53,115 bases of DNA. Source: an uncultured Bacteroidota bacterium (GTDB lineage: Bacteria > Bacteroidota > Bacteroidia > Bacteroidales > VadinHA17). The first letter of the stretch is position 1, and each line of letters starts with the position of its first letter. The position numbers and the translations under genes are program-made. Shown here piece by piece: positions 17,595-25,386 of this stretch. The stretch is taken from contig CAIMVD010000403.1 in assembly GCA_903844815.1 (NCBI GenBank), positions 1-53,115 of the forward strand. The letters are read 5' to 3'. The notes beneath the pieces are model-generated. The model saw only the letters and a program-made list of their open reading frames with translations, searched no databases and had not been told where the DNA came from.

Positions 17595-19307
17595 TTAGAG
17601 TTCTTTGATGGTTAATATCTGATTAGGTTTTATATTTTCAAGTATCTGAACCTTGCCTGAGGGCCATTTGATCTCAATTTTCTCAACGGTTTCATTTTTA
17701 CCCAGTCCGAAATGCATTCTCGGATCATTTTGAGAAAGGTATCCTGTAGTGCTTTTTTTCTGGGCGGTTTGTATCTTCCCTCCGGAATACAGTTTTATGC
17801 GAGCCCCGATTCCATCTCTATTGCTTATGGTTCCAATAAGATTTAAGCTTAGCCAGTTGTTCTGATTTCCCTTATTGTTTCTAAGGAACTTTCCATTATC
17901 GTTAAGGCAGACAATATAAGCATCCATGTCGCCGTCATTGTCATAATCTCCCAGGCAGGCGCCCCGTCCAACATACTCCTCGGTAAAATATTTTCCCAAT
18001 TCAACTGATATGTCCCTGAATTTTCCATCACCTTCATTCTGAAATATCTGGTCTTCCTGGCCGTAAAGATGTTTCAGGGCTCCATTGGTTTTAAACAGAT
18101 CCACATCACCATCATTGTCATAATCGAAGAACGATGAAGACCATCCGACATACTGTCCTGCGGGCATCGCTATGCCTGAGGGATAAGATTTGTCAGTGAA
18201 TACTCCGTTTCCCATGTTTTCATAGAGAGAACAATACTTGTCATCCGAAGCAAAAATATCAAGTAATCCGTCACCGTTATAGTCAGCAAAGTCAACAGAC
18301 ATGCTTATAGTCCCTTCACCGGCCTGGCTGAATGCAGTACCTGACATAGTGCCTCTGTCGGTGAAACCCTTACCCCCGTCATTATGCCACAGGTAATTTA
18401 GAGTATGGTCATTAGCGACATAAATATCAACGAATCCGTCATCATCATAGTCGGCTGCGCCGACGCCCATAGCCCTGCCGTCCACATCAATAATTCCCAT
18501 TGTGGCAGTTACATCCTCGAATTCCCCGTTGCCTTTGTTATGATATAGTACATCCTTCTGTGCATCATAAGCCATGGGGCCAGGGAACCCGTCAGGTGCA
18601 TAATAATATTTATAATTCGGGTCAAAATTCAGGTAGTTTCCTACGTACAGGTCAAGAAAGCCGTCATTATCGTAATCGAACCAGGCGGCTCCTACGCTGC
18701 ATTCATTTCCTCCGGCCACTCCGGCATGCTTTGTGACATTTGAGAAAGTGCCGTTGCCATTGTTTTCAAGAAGAACATTAGGCCCGTAATTGCTTATAAA
18801 TATATCAGGGAAGCCGTCGTTGTTGAAATCGCCGATTGTAACACCCATACTGTACCAGGAGCCTGCAGCACCAGCCTTTTTTGTAACATCCTGAAATGTG
18901 CCGTTACCAATGTTTCTGTAGAGTCTGTTTCCTCCTGCGTTTTTTGGTTTTTCGCTCTTACTGAAACCTTCTATCCATGTCCCGCTGCATATATACAGAT
19001 CAATGAACCCATCCTGATCATAGTCAAGAAAAGCCGTGCCACCGCCACTGGATTCTATAATGTTATGCAGGTCGTCATCTCCGATGGAGTGAACAAAATC
19101 AATCCCTGCCTCTTTGCCTATTTCCTGGAAATATTCGTCATTTGCTGCAGGAAGATTTGCAGTGTCCGGTTTTCCCTGTCCGGCTGAAGGTTTCTTGTTT
19201 GAATTGCATCCGGAAAGCATTAGCATAAATGCAAAAAGAAAAACTGAGGATTTTACTGAAAATAAATTCAGAAGGTGGTTTCTTTTAATCAACATTAAGC
19301 ACGTCAT
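17595..19307 (-). CDS. VCBS/FG-GAP lipoprotein with ASPIC/UnbV domain (CRTAC1-like), first gene of the long operon
   Basis: 570 residues from the first ATG; a second ATG at 19295 would give a more usual signal length. Lipobox MLSGC precedes a short linker. Then come FG-GAP/VCBS repeats with acidic calcium loops (LDYDQDGFID, GDFNNDGFPD, FDYDNDGFLD, DYDDDGFVD, GDYDNDGDMD) and an ASPIC/UnbV end (GARIKLYSGGK, NDPRMHFGLG, IKWPSGK). Its architecture is the same as the gene at 4254-5915, though the two are clearly diverged. It begins the minus-strand run, with a 381-bp non-coding stretch upstream that should hold the operon promoter. Confidence 0.9.
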   Translation of the reverse strand: MTCLMLIKRNHLLNLFSVKSSVFLFAFMLMLSGCNSNKKPSAGQGKPDTANLPAANDEYFQEIGKEAGIDFVHSIGDDDLHNIIESSGGGTAFLDYDQDGFIDLYICSGTWIEGFSKSEKPKNAGGNRLYRNIGNGTFQDVTKKAGAAGSWYSMGVTIGDFNNDGFPDIFISNYGPNVLLENNGNGTFSNVTKHAGVAGGNECSVGAAWFDYDNDGFLDLYVGNYLNFDPNYKYYYAPDGFPGPMAYDAQKDVLYHNKGNGEFEDVTATMGIIDVDGRAMGVGAADYDDDGFVDIYVANDHTLNYLWHNDGGKGFTDRGTMSGTAFSQAGEGTISMSVDFADYNGDGLLDIFASDDKYCSLYENMGNGVFTDKSYPSGIAMPAGQYVGWSSSFFDYDNDGDVDLFKTNGALKHLYGQEDQIFQNEGDGKFRDISVELGKYFTEEYVGRGACLGDYDNDGDMDAYIVCLNDNGKFLRNNKGNQNNWLSLNLIGTISNRDGIGARIKLYSGGKIQTAQKKSTTGYLSQNDPRMHFGLGKNETVEKIEIKWPSGKVQILENIKPNQILTIKEL

Positions 19308-19455
19308 TTTTAACGATCGTATGATATTTATAATATTAACGTTTCAAAGCCTTGCCTCGCAGCTTTACAGCTCTTGAAAATCAGGCGGTAAATATATCAA
19401 GATTTTTATTATTTAATCCGTGAATAATTTTGATTCTAAAGGTCGAATGTATCCG

Positions 19456-19508
19456 CACATGATTGAAAATTATATTCATACGTTTTTGTGCTTATACTCA
19501 ATCATGTG
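19456..19508. promoter_or_regulatory. Perfect 11-bp inverted repeat, 31-nt spacer
   Basis: CACATGATTGA (19456-19466) and TCAATCATGTG (19498-19508) are exact reverse complements. The spacing of about 42 bp between equivalent positions is four helical turns. It lies about 150-200 bp upstream of the first gene of the minus-strand operon. It could be a dimeric operator or part of a structured 5' leader; there is no U-tract to suggest a terminator. Confidence 0.5.
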
Positions 19509-19525
19509 TGTTTCATTTAATAATA

Positions 19526-19554
19526 AAACCCGGCCGCTGTGCCCGACCGGGTTT
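19526..19554 (-). terminator. Likely intrinsic terminator of the response regulator/kinase unit
   Basis: AAACCCGG (19526-19533) pairs with CCGGGTTT (19547-19554). Read on the minus strand, the stem runs into TTTTATTATT, the usual U-rich tail, about 135 bp past the kinase stop codon. On the plus strand the tail is only TTTATATT, so the minus direction is favoured. Confidence 0.6.
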
Positions 19555-19646
19555 ATATTGAATCTTAAACTAAAAACAACATCATAAAAAGAACCCTGAC
19601 TAATCAAACTATGCACAACAAGGATATAACCTTACAATTAAACGGG

Positions 19647-19679
19647 GATTAAAATGAGATTAAAAAGTGATTAAAATGA
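19647..19679. promoter_or_regulatory. Three 11-bp direct repeats (GATTAAAA core), possible response-regulator site
   Basis: GATTAAAATGA, GATTAAAAAGT and GATTAAAATGA follow one another with an exact 11-bp period (19647-19657, 19658-19668, 19669-19679), so all cores face the same side of the helix. OmpR/PhoB/PhoP-family regulators bind direct repeats of about this period. The adjacent regulator gene makes this a candidate target, but the AT-rich context weakens the case. Confidence 0.4.
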
Positions 19680-19688
19680 AAAAAAGAA

Positions 19689-21059
19689 TTAAGCTTTAGC
19701 GGAGAAAGATACAATTACTTCCGTTCCGATCCCGGGCTTGCTGGTGATGCTTATTAAGCCATTATGGTTTTTAATTATCTGGTTTACAAGAGGTAATCCA
19801 ATACCGCTACCCTGAAAGGAGAGGGTGTTGGCACCACGGAAAAATGGTTCAAAGATTTTTTTGAGATCGGTTTCGCTGATGCCAATTCCATTGTCGGAGA
19901 AAACAGCTACGACCCTGTTATCTGTGTGCCTGAGATCAATATGGCATGTTTTATCGGGTGAGTATTTACAGGCGTTGTCGATAATATTTGAAACCGCAAC
20001 CTTGAGCAGGTATTCATCACCTACAACTACCATCTGATCAAAATCGGTAACAGAGTCGTCTATTGAAATATTTATCTGGTAATCATTTTTGAATTTCTTC
20101 AGGTCGTCACGTGTCTGCCAGACTATTTCGTCGAGCCGAATCTCTCTTTTGTAATTATCAATATTCTCTGAACTGGTTCGGGCTATCAGAAGCAGCCTGT
20201 TCAAAAGGTCGATAAGTGATTTAATATCCTCGAGTACAGAATTCAGGGCAGCCTGATATTCCCCGACAGGTCTCTCCTTCATCATGAGGACTTCGATCTG
20301 TCCGTTTATGGAGGTCAGAGGAGTCCTCAGCTCGTGAGAGGCATTGGCAATGAAATTCTTTTGAACTCCGAACGATGCCTCGAGTCGTCCGAGCATGCTG
20401 TTAAATGTTTTTGCAAGCCTCCCTATCTCATCGGTTCCGTTTCCCTCATTCAGCCTCAGATTCAGACTGGTTATGGAAATGTCCTCAACTTTACTTACCA
20501 CCTCTGAAATGGGTTTAAGCGCTTTCCCTGCAAAGAACCTGCCGGCTGCATAAAAGAGCAACAGGCTAAAAAGGCAGACTATCGTAAGAATCAGTTTTAA
20601 TTTTTCGAGGTGGAGGGCTCCTTCTGTATCAACGGCAGCTGCAATTATTACAAACCTGTCATAGTTTGTGAAAAAAAGTGTTCCGGTTACGTCGTATGAA
20701 CCCTGTCGGTATGTTATATTATATCCCAGTCTGACCCTTTCCAGAACATCATTCCTTATTATTATGTCGGAATTTTCATCTGAATTGTAAACTATATCAT
20801 TATTGAAATTAATTATGATAATTTTTTCATCCAGAAGGAAAACAGGGCCCTGATTTTCAATTTCGAGTATACGGTTTGCATCAACCTCCCTTTTATCAAA
20901 AAAAAGGTTTGCCGTACTCCTGGCCTTGTTCCGGAGGCGGTTATTAAAGTCATCCTTTCGGAAACCTGCCGAAGAAAAATAGATTGCAACTGATGCAACT
21001 ACCATTATTAAGCCTCCCAGGAGGAGAAACTGCAACGTCAACCGGGTCCTGATCTGCAT
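19689..21059 (-). CDS. Sensor histidine kinase (HAMP, HisKA, HATPase_c)
   Basis: 456 residues from the ATG at 21059, one base after the TAA of the response regulator gene. An earlier in-frame ATG at 21086 would overlap that gene by 26 bp and gives a less typical start than MQIRTRLTLQF. Order: membrane helix about 8-31, a periplasmic sensor region of about 120 residues, a second helix about 155-175, HAMP, HisKA with phospho-acceptor His242 (NASHELRTPLTS), then the ATPase lobe with an N box (ISNIIDNACKYS), DNGIGI and GSGIGLPLV. It should autophosphorylate and pass phosphate to the regulator at 21061-21738. The signal sensed is unknown. Confidence 0.93.
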   Translation of the reverse strand: MQIRTRLTLQFLLLGGLIMVVASVAIYFSSAGFRKDDFNNRLRNKARSTANLFFDKREVDANRILEIENQGPVFLLDEKIIIINFNNDIVYNSDENSDIIIRNDVLERVRLGYNITYRQGSYDVTGTLFFTNYDRFVIIAAAVDTEGALHLEKLKLILTIVCLFSLLLFYAAGRFFAGKALKPISEVVSKVEDISITSLNLRLNEGNGTDEIGRLAKTFNSMLGRLEASFGVQKNFIANASHELRTPLTSINGQIEVLMMKERPVGEYQAALNSVLEDIKSLIDLLNRLLLIARTSSENIDNYKREIRLDEIVWQTRDDLKKFKNDYQINISIDDSVTDFDQMVVVGDEYLLKVAVSNIIDNACKYSPDKTCHIDLRHTDNRVVAVFSDNGIGISETDLKKIFEPFFRGANTLSFQGSGIGLPLVNQIIKNHNGLISITSKPGIGTEVIVSFSAKA

Positions 21060-21060
21060 C

Positions 21061-21738
21061 TTATAAATTTCCAAAAACATATCCAAAGCCTACCTTTGTG
21101 TGGATAAGCTTTTTATCATATCCTTTTTCAATTTTCTTCCGCAGGAAGTTGACATATACATCTACAACATTTGTACCGAAGTCGAAGCCTGCATCCCATA
21201 CTTTTTCGGCAATATCGTTCCGGGAAAGTACCCGGCCTGCATTTCTCATAAAGTACTCAAGCAGCGAAAATTCCCTTGCAGTGAGCTCAATACTTTTCCC
21301 TGACCTGACAGCAATCTTTCTGTTGAGATCAAGTTCCAGATCTTCAAATATCAGCTTATTACCTATGTTAACCTGATGGCCTGATTTTTTAAGAAGAACT
21401 TTTACCCTGGCAAGGAGTTCCCTGAACTCGAAAGGTTTTACAAGATAGTCATCGGCTCCAGCATCAAAGCCAAGTATCTTATCATCGGTAGTGCCCAGGG
21501 CAGTAAGCATGAGCACGGGAATATCGGGATTGAACTTTTTAAGTTTCGTGCACAGCTCAAGACCGCCAATTCCCGGTATTATTACATCGAGAATGAAAAG
21601 ATCGAACTTATAAAGCCGGGAAAGCTTTTCAGCCGAAATTCCGTCATAGGAAATTTCGGCTTCATAATGATTTTCCTGAAGCCCTTTTTTAATAAATGAG
21701 GCTACTTTGGGTTCGTCTTCGACTATCAATATTTTCAT
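21061..21738 (-). CDS. OmpR/PhoB-family response regulator
   Basis: 225 residues. The receiver domain has the acidic pocket (VEDE at 6-9), phospho-acceptor Asp51 (LFILDVIIPG), the conserved Thr in LMLTALG and Lys in DDYLVKPF. The C-terminal half is a winged-helix trans_reg_C domain (LTAREFSLLEYFMRNAGRVL, NVVDVYVNFLRKKIEKG). Expected to bind direct-repeat sites as a dimer. It is immediately upstream of its kinase and divergent from susC across a 512-bp gap, so it may control the SusC/SusD unit, the long minus operon, or both (inference). Confidence 0.94.
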   Translation of the reverse strand: MKILIVEDEPKVASFIKKGLQENHYEAEISYDGISAEKLSRLYKFDLFILDVIIPGIGGLELCTKLKKFNPDIPVLMLTALGTTDDKILGFDAGADDYLVKPFEFRELLARVKVLLKKSGHQVNIGNKLIFEDLELDLNRKIAVRSGKSIELTAREFSLLEYFMRNAGRVLSRNDIAEKVWDAGFDFGTNVVDVYVNFLRKKIEKGYDKKLIHTKVGFGYVFGNL

Positions 21739-21874
21739 TGATTATGAATAGGATAAATGCGATAGCTGTTTTTAATATCACGTAAAACTACTTCAAAATC
21801 CTTTTAAAGAGTTAAAAATAATCATTTTTCATAAGAACCTATAATACAGACAGGAAAAGTATGTGTGTAGTAGC

Positions 21875-21909
21875 GGGGACCCTGGGGGGCAGGGGGGTAA
21901 AAATCGGGG
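21875..21909 (+). other. G-quadruplex-like block
   Basis: Four G-runs of 4, 6, 6 and 4 on the plus strand are separated by loops of 5 (ACCCT), 2 (CA) and 8 (TAAAAATC) bases. The pattern fits a folded G-quadruplex, though the last loop is longer than the strict 7-base limit. It stands out from very AT-rich surroundings, about 137 bp from the response regulator start and 340 bp from susC. Confidence 0.55.
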
Positions 21910-22133
21910 AGTGAGAAACTTATTATCCGGGCTTACTAAAACGGCATTCGATAATGTCTATATAATAAATAGGTATGAGTAAATTAACATTAACAAAATG
22001 GCATTCAGTTGCCAGAAAAATATTATTAACATTATTTAATAATTCAAAATGCATTTAATCAGCACATTAATAACGAATAATGATTATTTAACATTTAGCC
22101 GGGTAAAAAAGTGGTAATATATTTACTTAAATA

Positions 22134-22165
22134 TTTGTTAAAATGATATTTTATTGTAAAATTTG
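22134..22165 (+). promoter_or_regulatory. Possible Bacteroidetes-type promoter for susC
   Basis: TTTG at 22134-22137 is followed after 19 bases by TAAAATTTG (22157-22165). The Bacteroidetes consensus is TTTG, about 19 bases, TAnnTTTG; here there is one extra base between TA and TTTG. Transcription would start near 22170 and give a leader of roughly 80 nt containing the hairpin at 22181-22200. Confidence 0.4.
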
Positions 22166-22180
22166 ATGTGTTTTAAAAAT

Positions 22181-22200
22181 GGGAAGGTGAAAACCTTCCC
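22181..22200 (+). promoter_or_regulatory. Leader hairpin with GAAA tetraloop upstream of susC
   Basis: GGGAAGGT pairs perfectly with ACCTTCCC around a GAAA loop, an 8-bp stem with a stable GNRA tetraloop, 50 bases before the susC start. A short TATTTT follows. It may act as a weak attenuator, a 5' stability element or a binding site for an antisense RNA; many Bacteroides sus-type genes have regulated leaders. Confidence 0.5.
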
Positions 22201-22250
22201 TATTTTGAATCCCTATTATCTAACTAACATGTTAAAAAAACCGATTTACT

Positions 22251-25200
22251 ATGCAAATTATTAAGAATGTGCGGCGCATTGCGCTGGTTATGCTTAGCAT
22301 GGTACTTTCCCTGGGCGTTCTTTTTGCCCAGGAGAGGACTATTACCGGTAAGGTTTCTGCCGAAGGCGAGGGACCTATACCCGGTGTTAACGTTACAGTT
22401 CAGGGGACCACGATCGGAGCGATCACCGACCTGAATGGTGCTTATTCACTTAAGGTGCCGGGACCGGCATCTGTTCTTGTTTTTTCATCTATTGGGTACA
22501 CAACCCAGCAGACAGCTGTTGGAGCACAGAATGTTATCGATATCGTTCTGGTATCTGATACAAAGGCGCTTCAGGAAGTTGTCGTTACTGGTTATACCGC
22601 CCAGAGAAGAAGAGACCTTACCGGTTCTGTAGGTGTTGTTGAACCTGCAAAACTTACAGCTGTTCCTACAGGTAACATAAGTAACTCACTTCAGGGTCGT
22701 ACCTCGGGTGTCACCGTAGTAGGTGATGGCCGTCCGGGTGAAACTTCAAAAGTAAGGATCAGGGGCTTCAGCTCATTCGAGAACAACGATCCTCTTTATG
22801 TCGTTGATGGTGTTCCTACTCAGGACATTTCATCACTGAACCCTAACGACGTTGAATCAATGTCTGTACTTAAAGATGCCGGTGCTGCGTCGATCTACGG
22901 ATCAAGGGCATCAAACGGTGTTATCATTGTTACCACAAAAAGAGGCAGCAAGGGTACAAAAGTTAACTACAGCATGTATATGGGAACTCAGAATCCCGGC
23001 AGCGGTCCAACCGACCTGCTTAATACTCAGCAGTACGCTGATCTTCAGTGGCTGGTTTACAAAAATGACGGTACAACTGAGACTCACCCGATTTACGGAC
23101 CTTCATCAGGAAGCCCGAAAATTCCTTACTGGGCAGGAGATACTGATTGGTATAAGGAAATTACCCGTACTGCTTTCACACAGAACCACGACCTTTCTCT
23201 GTCAGGTGGTACCGATAACGCAAAATTCTTTGCCGCTCTTGGCGTTCTGCAACAGGATGGTATTGTAATGTACACAGATGCTAACAAATACACTGCCCGT
23301 TTCAACTCTGAATTTACCTTCCTCAAGGATAGAGTAAAAGTAGGAGAGAACATCACTCTCGCATATCGTACAGGTCATGGTGTTGACAACAACACTGAAG
23401 GCAGCCCGATTCAGATGGCGTCATACAGAACTCAGCCAATCATCCCTGTTTACATGACAGTTGATGTTCCTGAAGGTTTGACCCACGCTTACAAAGTTGG
23501 CGAATATGGTGGTACAGGTATTGCACCCCGTCTGGGCCAGTCAGAAAACGTTGTTGCTACCCGTATCAGGGGCAAGGACAATAACAACTGGAGCATGCGT
23601 TTGATTGGAAGCGCCTACGTTGATGTTAAAATCGCGCAGGGTTTGAGCTTCAAATCAACACTCGGTGGAACATTCAATAACGGTTACTGGATGAGCTACT
23701 CCTATAAGACTTATGAAAGATCAGAAAACAATGCTACCAACAGTTTCAGCGAAGGTGCATGGTATGGCAACGACTGGGTATGGACAAACACCCTTTCTCT
23801 TGACAAAACATTCGGACAGCATAAGATCCTTGCAGTTGCAGGTTACGAAGCAGTTAAATATGGTATCGGACGTGACGTATCAGGAAACCGTGCAGGATAT
23901 TATTCTGACGATGTTCTTTACAGAACCCTGAATAATGGTGCAAACCTTATCAATGCAAACTCAGGCCTTGGTACTCCAACTTCTCTTGTATCACAGTTTG
24001 TAAGGGCTGACTATTCACTAATGGATAAGTACATGTTGAGCGCAACCGTACGTCGTGATGGTTCATCAAGGTTTGGTACTGCCAACCGTTATGGTGTGTT
24101 CCCTTCATTCTCAGCAGGATGGCGCGTTAGTGACGAATCATTCTTCCAGGGTGTCAGTTTCATCAACGATCTTAAGATCCGCGGATCATACGGAACAATG
24201 GGTAACCAGCTTGCCGTTTCTCCACAGAACCAGTTCTATTCATATGGTGGCGACCCGGGTTCATCATTCTATGATATAAACGGTACATTCACATCATCAG
24301 CTCAGGGCTTCCGTCCTACACGTATTGGTAACCCTGATGCAAAATGGGAAACCAACGTAACTACAAACATCGGTTTTGAAGCCTCTCTTCTCGATAATAA
24401 AGTGGGCATCAAATTTGACTGGTATGCCAAAAATACAAAAGACCTTCTGTATCGTATCGAATTGCCGGGTACTGCAGGAGCAGCTGAGGCACCTTATGTA
24501 AACGTAGCATCGATGTCGAACAAAGGACTGGATATGGAATTCAGCTACAAGGAAAAATTCGGAGAAATCGGTTTCGACGGATCTTTTGTGCTGACTACTT
24601 ATAAGAACAACATTGACGGTCTTTCTGAAGGTATTACATTTTTCGATTCAGGAGGTTCAAGGATCGGTTCATATGCAAGAAATGAGATTGGAAATCCAAT
24701 GTCATCGTTCTTCGGATATAAGGTTTTAGGTCTGTTCCAGAGTGCTTCTGAAGTTGAATCTTCTCCAACACAGGACGGCGCTGCTCCCGGTTTCTTCAAA
24801 TTCCAGGATACCAATAGCGATGGCAAGATTTCTCCTGAGGACAGGACTTATATTGGCAACCCGAACCCGAAATTCACCTACGGGTTAAACCTTGCTTTTA
24901 CATACAAAAACTTTGACCTTACTGCCTTCCTTTATGGATCACAGGGAAATGACATCATTAACAACAACAAGTGGTGGACCGATTTCTGGCCATCATTCCA
25001 GGGTCAGAAAAGTACAAGGCTTCTTAACGAAAGCTGGACTCCTACAAATACAGGAGCTACAGTTCCTAAAGCAACCAACATTTCCAATTTCTCAACTAAT
25101 ACCCAGTACAATAGTTATTACGTAGAAGACGGATCTTTTTTAAGGCTTAAAAACCTGCAGTTGGGTTATACAATTCCTGAAAGCATTACAGGCAAGGTTA

Positions 25201-25367
25201 ACATCAAGTCTTTAAGAGTTTATGTTCAGGGCGTGAATCTTATTACTGCTACCAAATATTCGGGTCTTGATCCGGAACTTGGCGGTGGTGACACTAGTTT
25301 TGGATTTGACGGAGGTAACTATCCAACTGTTAAGCAGTTCCTCTTCGGACTCAACGTGAATTTTTAA
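22251..25367 (+). CDS. SusC/RagA-family TonB-dependent outer-membrane transporter
   Basis: 1038 residues. Signal peptide to about residue 27 (LGVLFAQ), then a CarboxypepD_reg-like domain (ITGKVSAEGEGPIPGVNVTVQG), TonB-box-like EVVVTGY, the plug (DLTGSVGVVEPAKL, PLYVVDGVPTQDISSLNPND, ASIYGSRASNGVIIVTTKRG) and a 22-strand-type barrel ending in FLFGLNVNF with the terminal aromatic. It should import a nutrient across the outer membrane using TonB energy with the SusD lipoprotein as lid. No glycosidase, peptidase or FecR/anti-sigma gene is adjacent, so the substrate is not evident. SusD follows after 19 bp. Confidence 0.95.
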   Translation: MQIIKNVRRIALVMLSMVLSLGVLFAQERTITGKVSAEGEGPIPGVNVTVQGTTIGAITDLNGAYSLKVPGPASVLVFSSIGYTTQQTAVGAQNVIDIVLVSDTKALQEVVVTGYTAQRRRDLTGSVGVVEPAKLTAVPTGNISNSLQGRTSGVTVVGDGRPGETSKVRIRGFSSFENNDPLYVVDGVPTQDISSLNPNDVESMSVLKDAGAASIYGSRASNGVIIVTTKRGSKGTKVNYSMYMGTQNPGSGPTDLLNTQQYADLQWLVYKNDGTTETHPIYGPSSGSPKIPYWAGDTDWYKEITRTAFTQNHDLSLSGGTDNAKFFAALGVLQQDGIVMYTDANKYTARFNSEFTFLKDRVKVGENITLAYRTGHGVDNNTEGSPIQMASYRTQPIIPVYMTVDVPEGLTHAYKVGEYGGTGIAPRLGQSENVVATRIRGKDNNNWSMRLIGSAYVDVKIAQGLSFKSTLGGTFNNGYWMSYSYKTYERSENNATNSFSEGAWYGNDWVWTNTLSLDKTFGQHKILAVAGYEAVKYGIGRDVSGNRAGYYSDDVLYRTLNNGANLINANSGLGTPTSLVSQFVRADYSLMDKYMLSATVRRDGSSRFGTANRYGVFPSFSAGWRVSDESFFQGVSFINDLKIRGSYGTMGNQLAVSPQNQFYSYGGDPGSSFYDINGTFTSSAQGFRPTRIGNPDAKWETNVTTNIGFEASLLDNKVGIKFDWYAKNTKDLLYRIELPGTAGAAEAPYVNVASMSNKGLDMEFSYKEKFGEIGFDGSFVLTTYKNNIDGLSEGITFFDSGGSRIGSYARNEIGNPMSSFFGYKVLGLFQSASEVESSPTQDGAAPGFFKFQDTNSDGKISPEDRTYIGNPNPKFTYGLNLAFTYKNFDLTAFLYGSQGNDIINNNKWWTDFWPSFQGQKSTRLLNESWTPTNTGATVPKATNISNFSTNTQYNSYYVEDGSFLRLKNLQLGYTIPESITGKVNIKSLRVYVQGVNLITATKYSGLDPELGGGDTSFGFDGGNYPTVKQFLFGLNVNF

Positions 25368-25386
25368 TATTAAATAAAGTTATAAT

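Larger units (their letters stand above)
19308..19688. other. Non-coding stretch upstream of the long minus operon and downstream of the kinase gene
   Basis: No credible gene is seen in these 381 bp. They hold an 11-bp inverted repeat, a terminator-like hairpin and three 11-bp direct repeats, all listed separately. The stretch must end the kinase transcript and start the operon that begins at 19307. I could not point to a convincing TTTG/TAnnTTTG promoter for that operon. Confidence 0.7.
21739..22250. other. 512-bp divergent non-coding region between response regulator and susC
   Basis: No gene is seen. The stretch is very AT-rich apart from a G-run block at 21875-21909. TTAACATT occurs three times (21984-21991, 22026-22033, 22088-22095). 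A promoter-like sequence and a strong hairpin lie close to susC and are listed separately. Confidence 0.7.
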
